Positions 17,061 through 25,372 of a DNA stretch of 41,981 bases are shown here, one piece after another; the stretch's first letter is position 1, and each line of letters opens with the position of its first letter. Both the position numbers and the translations under genes were made by a program. The stretch spans positions 1 through 41,981 of the forward strand of contig DASVAW010000080.1 of assembly GCA_036376135.1 (NCBI GenBank), given 5' to 3'. The stretch comes from Candidatus Polarisedimenticolaceae bacterium (lineage in GTDB: Bacteria; Acidobacteriota; Polarisedimenticolia; Polarisedimenticolales; DASRJG01). A model generated the notes under the pieces. It did no database searches, was not told the origin of the DNA, and saw only the letters and a program-made list of their open reading frames with translations.

Positions 17061-19058
17061 ATGTGCGGCATCGCGGGCGCCCTCGGCTGGGGAAGCGACG
17101 GACCTCCCGGCGTCGAGGCCCTCGGCCGGATGCTGGGGGCGTTGCGTCACCGCGGCCCGGACGAGTTCGGCGTCTACCGGAACGGGCCGGCCGCGCTCGC
17201 CCACGCGCGGCTGAGCATCATCGATCTCGCGACCGGCCAGCAGCCGCTCGCCAACGAAGATCGGACCGTCTGGACGGTCTTCAACGGGGAGATTTTCAAC
17301 TACGTCGAGCTCCGGGAGGAGCTCGTGGCGCTGGGCCACCGCTTCCGCACGGCGTCCGACACCGAAGTCATCGTCCATGCGTGGGAGCAGTGGGGCGAGT
17401 CCTCCGTCGAGCGCTTCAACGGACAGTGGGCGATCGCGACCTGGGATGCCCCCCGCCGGCGCCTGTTCCTGTCGCGGGACCGGCTGGGCGTGCGCCCCCT
17501 CTACCACGCGACCGTCGGGGAACGGTTCTACTTCGCGTCCGAGGTCAAGGCGATCTTCGCGGATCGCGCGGTGCCGCGTGAGATCGACCCCGCGGGGCTC
17601 GACCAGGTCTTCACCTTCTGGACGACCGTCGCACCGCGGACCCCGTTCGTCGGCGTCGAGGAACTGCCCCCGGGTCACAACATGATCCTCGAGGTTCCCG
17701 CGTCCGGGAAGCCGTCGCGACGGTGGCGTCGTTACTGGGAGCCCGCGTACCCCGAAGCCTCCGCCCCCGCGCCGATGTCCCTCGACGACGCGACCGACGG
17801 GCTACTCGAGAAGCTCGAGACCGCGACGAGGCTCCGGATGCTCCGGGCGGACGTCCCTGTAGGAGCCTATCTGTCGGGGGGGATCGACTCGTCGGTCACG
17901 GCCGCGCTCGGTCGCCGCGCCAAGGAGGGGGTGTTCAAGACCTTCTCGCTGCGATTCGCCGACGCCGAGTTCGACGAGACCCCGTACCAGCGGATCATGG
18001 CCCGCACCCTCGACTCGGAACACGAGGAGGTGCTCTGCGAGCGGCGCGACATCGCCGCGGTGTTCCCGGACGTCGTCCGCCACACCGAGCGCCCCGTGCT
18101 GAGGACCGCCCCGGCGCCGATGTACCTCCTTTCGGGCCTGGTGCGCGCCGCCGGCTTCAAGGTCGTCCTGACGGGGGAGGGGAGCGACGAGATCCTCGCG
18201 GGGTACGACCTCTTCCGCGAGGCGAAGGTGCGCGGCTGGTGGGCGCGACAGCCCGGGTCCCAGCGGCGCCCGCTGCTGCTGGGCAAGCTCTACCCCTATC
18301 TCAAGCGCTCGCCCACCCAGTCCCCGGCCATGGCCTGCCGGTTCTTCGGACAGGGGCTCGACCGCGCGGGCCGTCCGGAGTTCGGCCACCAGATGCGCTG
18401 GGACTCGGCTGCAGGGCTCAAGCGCCTGTTCTCGGCTGGCGTTCGCGACGCGGTCCGCGGAGTCGACGCCGTCGCGGAGCTCACGCAGGCCCTTCCCGAC
18501 GGTTTCGATCGATGGGATCTCGTGAGCCGCGTGCAGTACCTCGAGGTGCGCACGCTGCTCTCCGGCTACCTGCTCTCCTCTCAGGGCGACCGGATGCTCA
18601 TGGCGCATTCGGTGGAGGGGCGGTTCCCCTTCCTGGACCACGACGTCGTGACGTTCTGCAACGCACTGCCGTCCCGTTACAAGCTGCGCGTGCTCGACGA
18701 GAAGCATCTGCTCAAGCGCGCGGCCCGCGGACTGGTGCCGCGCGAGATCCTGGAGCGGCCCAAGCAGCCGTACCGGGCCCCGGATGCCGCCAGCTTCGTC
18801 GGGGACGCCGCACCCGCGTGGATCCACGAGGTGCTCGATCCGTCCGCGATCCGGGAGGCGGGGATGTTCGATCCCGATGCCGTGACGGCGCTCGTCGCGA
18901 AGTGCCGCGCCCGTGCCGGCGCCTCGCAGCTCGCCAACGCCGACAACATGGCGTTCGTGGGCGTGCTCTCGAGCCAGCTCCTGTGGCGTGACTTCGTTCG
19001 GACGGCGCCGTCGGCGGCGCCTGTCCGCGCCGAGGAAATCGGGACTCAGGCCCCCTGA
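17061..19058 (+). CDS. asnB: Glutamine-dependent asparagine synthase-like amidotransferase
   Basis: The protein has 665 residues with Cys2 directly after Met, as needed for the N-terminal class II glutaminase. RHRGPDEFG (30-38), FNGEIFNY (74-81) and SRDRLGVRPLY (138-148) complete that domain. The synthetase domain has SGGIDSS at 272-278 and GEGSDEILAGY near residue 374. All key residues appear present. Paralogs of this kind in exopolysaccharide clusters are thought to amidate a sugar uronate rather than make free asparagine; here that is inference from context. It follows the NadE-like gene by 15 bases and ends overlapping the convergent aminotransferase by 13 bases. Confidence 0.9.
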   Translation: MCGIAGALGWGSDGPPGVEALGRMLGALRHRGPDEFGVYRNGPAALAHARLSIIDLATGQQPLANEDRTVWTVFNGEIFNYVELREELVALGHRFRTASDTEVIVHAWEQWGESSVERFNGQWAIATWDAPRRRLFLSRDRLGVRPLYHATVGERFYFASEVKAIFADRAVPREIDPAGLDQVFTFWTTVAPRTPFVGVEELPPGHNMILEVPASGKPSRRWRRYWEPAYPEASAPAPMSLDDATDGLLEKLETATRLRMLRADVPVGAYLSGGIDSSVTAALGRRAKEGVFKTFSLRFADAEFDETPYQRIMARTLDSEHEEVLCERRDIAAVFPDVVRHTERPVLRTAPAPMYLLSGLVRAAGFKVVLTGEGSDEILAGYDLFREAKVRGWWARQPGSQRRPLLLGKLYPYLKRSPTQSPAMACRFFGQGLDRAGRPEFGHQMRWDSAAGLKRLFSAGVRDAVRGVDAVAELTQALPDGFDRWDLVSRVQYLEVRTLLSGYLLSSQGDRMLMAHSVEGRFPFLDHDVVTFCNALPSRYKLRVLDEKHLLKRAARGLVPREILERPKQPYRAPDAASFVGDAAPAWIHEVLDPSAIREAGMFDPDAVTALVAKCRARAGASQLANADNMAFVGVLSSQLLWRDFVRTAPSAAPVRAEEIGTQAP

Positions 19059-20194
19059 CGCGCCCGGACTCGCGCGTCGATCGCCTCCCGCAACGCCCCT
19101 GCGACCGCCTCGATCTCCGCCTCGCCCACCCGGTTGTGGAACGGAAGGGCGATCGACCGCGCCGCGACGGCTTCGGTCACCGGGAACTGCCCCTCCCGGA
19201 AGCCGAATCGCTCCCGCATGTAGCCCTGGAGGTGGATCGGTACGAAGTAGTTCCTGCAGCCGATGCCGCGCCGGCGAAGCTGCGCGAGGACCGCGTCCCG
19301 GTCCTCACGATCGAACTCGTCGGCGAGTCGCACGACGTAGACGAACCACGAGACCCGCTCGTCGGGGCGGGCGGGGGCGGGTGCGATCACTCCGCCGACG
19401 TTGCGCAGCGCTTCGCCGTATTGCTGGAAGACCCGTTGGCGCATCGCGACGAACGACTCCAGGCGCGCCATCTGGGACAATCCGAGCGCGGCCTGGATGT
19501 CCGACAGACGGTAGTTGAACCCCATGCGAACGTGCTCGAGCCAGCCGCCGCCCGCGTCTCGGCCCTGATTCCGCAGCGAGCGGCACAAACCGGCGATCGT
19601 GTCGTCGTCGGTGACGATGACCCCGCCTTCACCCGTCGTGATCTGCTTGTTGGGGTAGAACGCGAAGACGCCCGCGTCCCCGAACGTCCCCGTCATGCGG
19701 CCGCGCACCGCGGATCCGAGGGATTCGCAGGGGTCCTCGAGCAGGCGCAAGCCGCGCCGCCGCGCGATCTCGACGAACTCCCCGATCCTGCAGGGGCGGC
19801 CGAAGACGTGGACGGGCAGAAGGGCCTTGGTGCGTGGGGTGATTGCCGCCTCGGCCGCCGCGGGGTCGAGGTCCCAGGTCACCGGATCGATGTCGGCGAA
19901 CACGGGTTTCGCACCCTCGAAGAGGAAGCAGTTGGTGGACGCCACGAAGGAGAAGGGCGTCGTGACGACCTCGTCGCCGGCGCCGATTCCGAGGGCGATC
20001 ACCGCCAGATGCAGCCCGCTCGTCCCGCTGTTCACCGCGACCGCGTGCCGGGCCCCGGTGTACTCCACGAAAGCCTGCTCGAAGCGCGGCCCGGTCGGTC
20101 CGAGGCTCAGTTGGGTCGACCGGAGGACGGCGATCACCGCTTCGATGTCGGACGGATCGATGTCGGGGCTGGAGAGGGGGATCTGCTGCTCCAC
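19046..20194 (-). CDS. DegT/DnrJ/EryC1/StrS-family PLP sugar aminotransferase
   Basis: The protein has 382 residues and starts at GTG 20194 with AGGAG about eight bases upstream. The family marks are NSGTSGLHLA (55-64, PLP phosphate contact), EDPCESLG (153-160, Asp below the PLP ring) and FYPNKQITTGEGG (179-191), where Lys183 should hold PLP. It transfers an amino group, usually from glutamate, to a keto-nucleotide-sugar. With the two Gfo/Idh/MocA dehydrogenases this gives a plausible route to a 3- or 4-amino sugar of the surface polymer. The normal EDAA motif is EDPC here, a mild deviation. Confidence 0.9.
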   Translation of the reverse strand: MEQQIPLSSPDIDPSDIEAVIAVLRSTQLSLGPTGPRFEQAFVEYTGARHAVAVNSGTSGLHLAVIALGIGAGDEVVTTPFSFVASTNCFLFEGAKPVFADIDPVTWDLDPAAAEAAITPRTKALLPVHVFGRPCRIGEFVEIARRRGLRLLEDPCESLGSAVRGRMTGTFGDAGVFAFYPNKQITTGEGGVIVTDDDTIAGLCRSLRNQGRDAGGGWLEHVRMGFNYRLSDIQAALGLSQMARLESFVAMRQRVFQQYGEALRNVGGVIAPAPARPDERVSWFVYVVRLADEFDREDRDAVLAQLRRRGIGCRNYFVPIHLQGYMRERFGFREGQFPVTEAVAARSIALPFHNRVGEAEIEAVAGALREAIDARVRARQGA

Positions 20195-20435
20195 GGGTGG
20201 ACTCCTGGATGCTCACAAACTTAGCGACGGGCGGGCCGAGATGCTACCACGCTGGTTTTCGCACCCCCCGGGGCACCCTCGGTCGTTACACCGCCACGGT
20301 AGTAATTACCTTCTTGTATTCCGGAAGCGGGAAAACTATGCGCGTGGGGAATGTCCGAGAGGGCCATATTCGTCAAAATCAGCGTCATGAGGGCGCTTCT
20401 GGCGTTCTCGGGCGAGGTTCCGGGTTTTCGGGGTC
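20195..20435. other. Divergent intergenic space with a local AT-rich island
   Basis: About 300 bases without a gene separate the aminotransferase and the Fn3-dockerin gene. The part from about 20290 to 20380 is clearly richer in A/T than its surroundings and includes GTAATTAC and a TTCCGGAA palindrome (20318-20325). It is a fair place for activator binding sites of the sigma-54 promoter just downstream. No RNA gene or convincing small ORF is seen; a 113-codon frame over it looks random. Confidence 0.4.
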
Positions 20436-20450
20436 TGGCACCGCAATTGC
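20436..20450 (+). promoter_or_regulatory. Sigma-54 (-24/-12) promoter for the Fn3-dockerin/cohesin unit
   Basis: TGGCACCGCAATTGC matches the -24/-12 consensus TGGCACG-N4-TTGC at all but one conserved position, with exact GG-N10-GC spacing. The -12 GC is 45 bases before the ATG at 20496. This is the best sigma-54 match in the window. The GAFTGA-type activator encoded at 23179-24567 is an obvious candidate regulator. Confidence 0.8.
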
Positions 20451-20495
20451 CTTGGTTGGGGCGGGACGGTTGAACGTCCGACCAGGAGCGAACCG

Positions 20496-21323
20496 ATGGC
20501 CTGTCACCCCCTCCGTCGAATCGCCTTCGTGGCCGTGAGCGCCGCGCTCGCGTTCTCCGCACACGCCGGGCAAATTCAGATTGCCTGGGACGCCGTGCCG
20601 GGCGCGACCGGTTATCGCGTGTATTACGGCACGCAATCCGGGAGCTACACGGCGAACGTCTCCACGTCGGCGACGACGGCCACGCTGTCCGGACTCCAGG
20701 ACTGCACGACCTACTACCTCGCGGTGAAGGCCTACAACGCCGCCGGCGAGTCGCCCTCCTTCTCGAACGAGTTGTCGGGATGGTCGCGTCCCGAGGTGAC
20801 CTCCGCGACCCCGGCGGTCGCGATGCAGGGATCCCAGGTGACCGTCACGGTGAACGGAGCGAACTTCCAGTCGGGGGCGATCGTCGAGATCGACAACCCG
20901 CGCGTCACCCTCACGGGCGTTCGGACCGTGGCCTGCAACCAGATGCAGTTCGTCGCGACCCTCGATCCGCCGGCGCAGAACGTCCGCGCGGCGCAGGTCG
21001 GGCGATGGACCGTCTCGGTCTCCAACCCCGACGACGTCTTCGGGCAGAAGTCGCAGGCCTTCGAGGTCTCGATCAACCCGGCCCGTTTCAACATCAACAC
21101 CACCGATTCCGCCACCCAGAACCGGCTCGACGGCAAGGACACGATCTGGATCGCCCGCCTGTTCGGGAGCCAGGACGGCGGCGCATCCTACGATCCGGAT
21201 TCCGACTTCGACGGCGACGGCTGGGTGGACGGGAACGACCTGGCCTACCTCGCGAGCAACCTCGGCCGCTGCTGGTCGGGTACGAACTGGTCGGCGGCCT
21301 CGTGTCCCGCCAACCTCCGATAG
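20496..21323 (+). CDS. Secreted Fn3-IPT/TIG-dockerin protein
   Basis: The protein has 275 residues and an ATG with AGGAGC upstream. Residues 1-24 form a signal peptide (cleavage after AHA). A fibronectin type III domain covers about 26-95 (WDAVPGATGYRVYYG opening, TTYYLAVKAYNAAGES close). An IPT/TIG-like domain covers about 98-190. A dockerin-like domain covers about 195-262, with a first degenerate calcium loop and a canonical second one, DSDFDGDGWVDGNDLAYL. Dockerins bind cohesins outside the cell, and the next gene encodes a cohesin-like lipoprotein 8 bases downstream. No catalytic domain is present, so it is likely an adaptor or structural surface protein. Confidence 0.82.
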   Translation: MACHPLRRIAFVAVSAALAFSAHAGQIQIAWDAVPGATGYRVYYGTQSGSYTANVSTSATTATLSGLQDCTTYYLAVKAYNAAGESPSFSNELSGWSRPEVTSATPAVAMQGSQVTVTVNGANFQSGAIVEIDNPRVTLTGVRTVACNQMQFVATLDPPAQNVRAAQVGRWTVSVSNPDDVFGQKSQAFEVSINPARFNINTTDSATQNRLDGKDTIWIARLFGSQDGGASYDPDSDFDGDGWVDGNDLAYLASNLGRCWSGTNWSAASCPANLR

Positions 21324-21331
21324 GGGCGAAC

Positions 21332-21907
21332 ATGATCGGCATCGGCGTTCGGGGACTACTTTTCGGTTCGGCGCTCGTGCTCACGGGTTGCGGCGGCGGC
21401 GGCGGCGGCTCGGACGCGGGGACCGGCCCGAATCCTTCCCCGGATCCGATCATCGCGGCGTTCGCGGCCGACACCACCGCGCCGGGCGGCAACACCGTTT
21501 CCATGCTCGAAGGATCCAAGAGCGGGGACACGGTCACCGTCAGGGTCGCGGTGACGAACACGACGGCCCTCTACGCGACGGCGTTCGATCTCACCTACGA
21601 CGACACGCAGGTGACCTACGTCAGCCACTCGGCGGGGCAGCTCTTCGAGCAGGGCGGCCACGCGCCGACCTACCAGGTCAACGTGCCGGATCCCGGCCGG
21701 GTGGTGGTCGCGGTGAGCCGGAACGGGAACGTGGGGACGGTCAATGCCAGCGGCACGGTCGATGCGGTCCGACTCACCTTCCGGGTGCGTGCGAAGGGGG
21801 CCTCGCGGGCCGAGTTCGGGCTGGCTCCGGTCCTCTACGACGGGCAGCCAACGCCGCAGCCCAAGCCCGGGATCAACTGGACCGCAGGGACCTTCCAGGG
21901 CAGCTGA
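21332..21907 (+). CDS. Cohesin-domain lipoprotein
   Basis: The protein has 191 residues from the ATG at 21332 (GGGG ribosome site); the frame is open upstream only as a shadow of the previous gene. The lipobox LTGC puts Cys20 as the lipidated residue, followed by a Gly/Ser/Pro linker. Residues about 45-175 look like a cohesin domain: GDTVTVRVAVTN, then TAFDLTYDDTQVTYV, then GTVDAVRLTFRVRAKG. It would be fixed to the inner or outer membrane and present the cohesin to the exported dockerin protein made from the gene just upstream, with which it surely shares the sigma-54 promoter. Confidence 0.8.
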   Translation: MIGIGVRGLLFGSALVLTGCGGGGGGSDAGTGPNPSPDPIIAAFAADTTAPGGNTVSMLEGSKSGDTVTVRVAVTNTTALYATAFDLTYDDTQVTYVSHSAGQLFEQGGHAPTYQVNVPDPGRVVVAVSRNGNVGTVNASGTVDAVRLTFRVRAKGASRAEFGLAPVLYDGQPTPQPKPGINWTAGTFQGS

Positions 21908-21924
21908 GTCCCCTCAATTTCCGC

Positions 21925-21952
21925 TTGCCAATCGCCACTCGGCGCATAGATT
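21925..21952 (+). promoter_or_regulatory. Possible sigma-70 promoter for the NtrB/NtrC-type pair
   Basis: TTGCCA (21925-21930) and TAGATT (21947-21952) are 16 bases apart in the 75-base gap before the kinase gene. It would let the regulator pair be expressed apart from the sigma-54 unit upstream. Confidence 0.35.
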
Positions 21953-21982
21953 TCAATAGCGTACCGGGTAGGTGATCAATAG

Positions 21983-23182
21983 ATGTCGCATATGTCCTCT
22001 GACTTGAGCGCTATGGGTGTGAACGGCGCCGTGGACGACGGGTCGCGGGACTTCTTCCGCGGCCTGATCGAGGGCATGCGCTGCGGCATCCTCACCATCG
22101 ACCGCGACGGCCGCGTCGTGATGATGAACGAGCACGCCCGCGGGATTCTCGAGCTCGACCGGCTTCCGAGAGCCGGCGATTCGGTCGAGGCCGCGCTCTC
22201 GGGGCACCCGCAGCTCGCCCAGATCCTCCGCGAGTCGTTCTCGATGTCGAGCCTTCCGAACCGCGCCGAGATCGACTTGCGATGCCGGTCGGACCGGGGG
22301 AAGACGATCGGGTTCACCCTGTCGATGGTCCCCGGTGAGGACGGCGCGCCGATGGGCGCCGCGATCTTCTTCAAGGATCTGACCTACGTCGAGCACAAGG
22401 AGGAGCAGGAGCGCCTGCGCGACCGCCTCGCGGCCCTCGGCCAGATGGCGGCGAATCTCGCCCACGAGATCCGCAATCCGCTCGCCTCGATCGAGGTGTC
22501 GTGCTCGCTGCTCAAGCGACGGGTCGACTCGGCCGACCAGGGGACCCGCGATCTCCTCGACAAGATCATCGCCGAGGTGCGCCGGCTCAACCGCACGATC
22601 ACCTCGAGCCTGGAGTTCGTGCGGCCGCTGTCGCTGACGCTCGCGCCGGCGAACCTCGAGGCCGTGCTCGACGAAGCGATCACGGTGGCGACCGGGCGGC
22701 GCGGCCGGCCCGGAGTCGAGATCGTGCGGCGCTATCCGGAGCGCTCCGGCCCGTTGCTGATGGACCGGACGCAGCTGCGGCAGGTCTTCGAGAACCTGAT
22801 GCTCAACGCGCTCGAGTCGATGGGGGAGACGGGAACGTTGACCGTGGAGTGCACGACGGCGCCGGCTCCGGCCTCCGCGTCGACGCCCTACCGTCCTGCG
22901 GGGTTCCGCGATTCCGATCCCTGGCAGGGATTCGACCGCTACGCCGTGGTCCGGGTGACGGACACCGGGAGCGGCATCGAGGACGAGCACCTCGACAAGT
23001 TGTTCTATCCGTTTTTCACCACCAAGAAACAGGGCTCGGGTGTGGGCCTGTCCATGGCGAGGAAGATCGTGGACAGCCATCGCGGGCTCATCGACGTCGA
23101 GAGCCGGCCCGGAGCGGGGACCACCTTCACGGTGCGTCTGCCGATCGCCACCGGCCGGAACGGGGGGCAGGTCGCATCATGA
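21983..23182 (+). CDS. Soluble NtrB-type sensor histidine kinase (PAS-HisKA-HATPase)
   Basis: The protein has 399 residues; the ATG has AGGTGA eight bases upstream. No membrane segment is seen, so it senses a cytoplasmic signal. A PAS domain covers about 22-138. The dimerisation/phosphorylation box is NLAHEIRNPLASIE with His161. The ATPase domain has the N box (QVFENLMLNALESM), G1 (DTGSGIED), F box (FYPFFTTKKQGSGVGL) and G2, all intact. It should phosphorylate the response regulator whose ATG overlaps its stop (ATGA, 23179-23182). The kinase overall resembles NtrB and the kinases that control sigma-54-dependent exopolysaccharide genes. Confidence 0.9.
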   Translation: MSHMSSDLSAMGVNGAVDDGSRDFFRGLIEGMRCGILTIDRDGRVVMMNEHARGILELDRLPRAGDSVEAALSGHPQLAQILRESFSMSSLPNRAEIDLRCRSDRGKTIGFTLSMVPGEDGAPMGAAIFFKDLTYVEHKEEQERLRDRLAALGQMAANLAHEIRNPLASIEVSCSLLKRRVDSADQGTRDLLDKIIAEVRRLNRTITSSLEFVRPLSLTLAPANLEAVLDEAITVATGRRGRPGVEIVRRYPERSGPLLMDRTQLRQVFENLMLNALESMGETGTLTVECTTAPAPASASTPYRPAGFRDSDPWQGFDRYAVVRVTDTGSGIEDEHLDKLFYPFFTTKKQGSGVGLSMARKIVDSHRGLIDVESRPGAGTTFTVRLPIATGRNGGQVAS

Positions 23183-24567
23183 AGAAAATTCTCGTCGCCG
23201 AGGACGAACAGACGCTGCGTGAGGGGATCGCGACCGCCTTTCGGGACCGCGGATGGGAGGTCACCGAGGCCGTGGATGGTGCGCAGGCGTCGCAGCGGCT
23301 CGAGGAAGAGGTTTTCGACGTCCTCGTGACCGACTACAAGATGCCCGAGCGCAACGGGCTCGAGGTCCTCAAACGCGCGAAGATGATCAACGAGGGGACG
23401 GTCTGCCTCGTGATGACCGCGTACGGAACGGTCGAGACCGCGGTCGAGGCGATGAAGGCGGGGGCCTACGACTACGTGCTCAAGCCCTTCGATCTCGAGG
23501 AGCTCGAGTTGAAGGTCGAGCGCGCGCTCGAGCACCGTCGCCTGATGGCGCGCATCCAGGTCTACGATCGCCAGTCGATCCTCCCGAAGTTCGAGAACAT
23601 CGTGGGGGAGGCCCCCCAGATGAAGGACATCTTCCGGACGATCGAGAAGGTCGCGCGTTCCAACGCCACGGTGCTCGTTCTGGGGGAGACCGGCGTCGGC
23701 AAGGAGCTCGTCGCGGAGGCCCTGCACCGCAACTCGTCCCGCGCCGACCGTCCGTTCGTCAAGATGAACTGCGCGGCGCTCCACGAGAACCTGCTCGAGT
23801 CCGAGCTGTTCGGGCACGAGCGCGGCGCCTTCACCGGCGCCGACCGCCAGCGCATCGGCCGTTTCGAGCTCGCCAACGAAGGCACGCTGTTCCTCGACGA
23901 GATCGGGAACATGATGCCGTCCACGCAGGCGAAGGTGCTGCGCGTCCTTCAGGAGCGCGAGTTCGAGCGCCTCGGCGGGTCCCGTACGATCAAGGTGGAC
24001 GTCCGGCTCGTCGCCGCCACCAACAAGAACCTCGAGGAGGCGATCTCCCGCGGGGAGTTCCGCGAGGACCTCTTCTACCGGCTCAACGTGGTCACGATCC
24101 ACGTGCCGCCGCTGCGCGAGCGCAAGGAGGACATCGTCCCCCTCGCCACGCACTTCATCGAGCGTTTCGCGGCGGAGCTCAAGAAGGACGTGCGCGGGCT
24201 CGACCCCGGAGCGGTCCGGGCCCTCAAGCGTCACACCTGGCCCGGGAACATCCGCGAGCTCGAGAACACCGTGGAGCGCGCCGTGCTCATGTCCGAGGGT
24301 CGCTACGTCCTCGAGGAGGACCTCAACCTCTTCGACGGGCAGGCGTCGTCGGACAACGTCGCGGCGATGAACCTGCGCCTGCCGCCCAACGGGATCCCGC
24401 TCGACGAGCTCGAGCGTCACGCCATCCTCGAGGCGCTGCGCATCAACAACTGGGTGCAGAAAGACGCCGCGAAGTTCCTCGGGATCTCGTCCCGCGTGAT
24501 GAACTACAAGGTCGCGAAGTACGAGATCAAGAACCCGCGCTGGACGAAGAACAAGGCCGCGGTCTAG
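23179..24567 (+). CDS. NtrC-type sigma-54-dependent response regulator
   Basis: The protein has 462 residues. A receiver domain covers 1-120 with Asp52 as phospho-acceptor and Lys102 in LKPFD. The AAA+ domain has Walker A GETGVGK (169-175), the sigma-54-contact loop GAFTGA (216-221), Walker B GTLFLDE (235-241) and the R-finger region. The C-terminus (about 415-455) is a Fis-type helix-turn-helix (KDAAKFLGISSRVMNYKV). It should open promoters bound by sigma-54 RNA polymerase. Three -24/-12 promoters within 21 kb, all before exported-protein genes, are its likely local targets. The rpoN gene itself is not in this window. Confidence 0.93.
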   Translation: MKKILVAEDEQTLREGIATAFRDRGWEVTEAVDGAQASQRLEEEVFDVLVTDYKMPERNGLEVLKRAKMINEGTVCLVMTAYGTVETAVEAMKAGAYDYVLKPFDLEELELKVERALEHRRLMARIQVYDRQSILPKFENIVGEAPQMKDIFRTIEKVARSNATVLVLGETGVGKELVAEALHRNSSRADRPFVKMNCAALHENLLESELFGHERGAFTGADRQRIGRFELANEGTLFLDEIGNMMPSTQAKVLRVLQEREFERLGGSRTIKVDVRLVAATNKNLEEAISRGEFREDLFYRLNVVTIHVPPLRERKEDIVPLATHFIERFAAELKKDVRGLDPGAVRALKRHTWPGNIRELENTVERAVLMSEGRYVLEEDLNLFDGQASSDNVAAMNLRLPPNGIPLDELERHAILEALRINNWVQKDAAKFLGISSRVMNYKVAKYEIKNPRWTKNKAAV

Positions 24568-24571
24568 CGAT

Positions 24572-25366
24572 TCATCGCTCGAGCAGGCGGCGGGCCCGAT
24601 CGCGGGCGCGCAGCTCGATCTGGCGCACGTGCTCGCGGGTGCAGCGGAGCTCCTGTCCGATGAGCTGGAGCGTCCGCGGCGGGCCGCCGTCGAGTCCGTA
24701 GTGCATCTCGAGGACGCGCCGCTCGAGGGCCGGGATCCGCCCGAGGACCGATCGCAACGCCTCCTGGAGATCGCTCTCGACGACCAGGTGCTCCGGATCC
24801 TCGGCGTCGGCGGGCGCCACCTTCTCGAGCAGAACCCGGTCGCCGGAGTTGTGCAGGAAGTCCTCGAGCGAGAGCACGCGCGCCCGCTTGATCGGGGTGA
24901 CGGCGCCGGCGTCGCGGGGGAGGGGGCTCGTCGCCGCCTTCGTCGAGTCGTTCAGGGCGGCGACCATGTACTTGCGGACCCACCACGACGCGTAACTCAC
25001 GAAGCGCACTCCGCGGTTCGGGTCGAAGCGCTTGACGGCCTGGATCAGGCCGATGTTCCCTTCGGCGATCAGGTCCTCGAGCTTGACGGGCGAGTGCCGG
25101 TACTCGAGCGCGATCTTGACGACGAGCCGGAGATTGGCTTCGAGCAGGCGATTGCGCGCCGCCTCGTCCCCGGCGCGGCTGTCCACCGCGAGGCGGTACT
25201 CGCCGCTCTCGGTGAGCAGACCGATGGGCCGGATCTGCTCCAGATAGGCCCGCAAAGCCCCACGATACGAGCGTTTCCCCTCGTCGCTCACGTCGTACTC
25301 CAGGCGGCCGATCGTGCTGCGTTCATGCTGGGGCACCCGCCTCGGCAGTGTCAAGCGTGTTAGCAT
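24572..25366 (-). CDS. RNA polymerase sigma-70 family factor (RpoD/RpoS-like, group 2 type)
   Basis: The protein has 264 residues from the ATG at 25366. A GTG at 25336 with GAGGCGG before it is an alternative and may be better, as the ATG has no ribosome site. Region 1.2 is at about 34-60 (RGALRAYLEQI). Region 2 includes NLRLVVKIALEYR, DLIAEGNIGLIQAVKRFDP and SYASWWVRKYM (about 79-135). Region 4 is at about 195-264 with ERRVLEMHYGLDGGPP and a helix-turn-helix TLQLIGQELRCTREHVRQIE. There is no region 1.1 and no large spacer, so it is a small primary-like or stress sigma factor. It is divergent from the dCMP deaminase gene, with only six bases between them from this start. Confidence 0.85.
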   Translation of the reverse strand: MLTRLTLPRRVPQHERSTIGRLEYDVSDEGKRSYRGALRAYLEQIRPIGLLTESGEYRLAVDSRAGDEAARNRLLEANLRLVVKIALEYRHSPVKLEDLIAEGNIGLIQAVKRFDPNRGVRFVSYASWWVRKYMVAALNDSTKAATSPLPRDAGAVTPIKRARVLSLEDFLHNSGDRVLLEKVAPADAEDPEHLVVESDLQEALRSVLGRIPALERRVLEMHYGLDGGPPRTLQLIGQELRCTREHVRQIELRARDRARRLLER

Positions 25367-25372
25367 CCGGTC

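Noticed and set aside
20197-20538. 113-codon frames on both strands in the intergenic space
   Set aside because: Neither has a ribosome site or recognisable features, and the plus one covers the sigma-54 promoter and the start of the Fn3-dockerin gene.
1-24567. Exosortase/PEP-CTERM system
   Set aside because: The gene set and sigma-54 control suggest it, but no PEP-CTERM tail (Pro-Glu-Pro, membrane helix, Arg cluster) and no exosortase gene are seen in the window.
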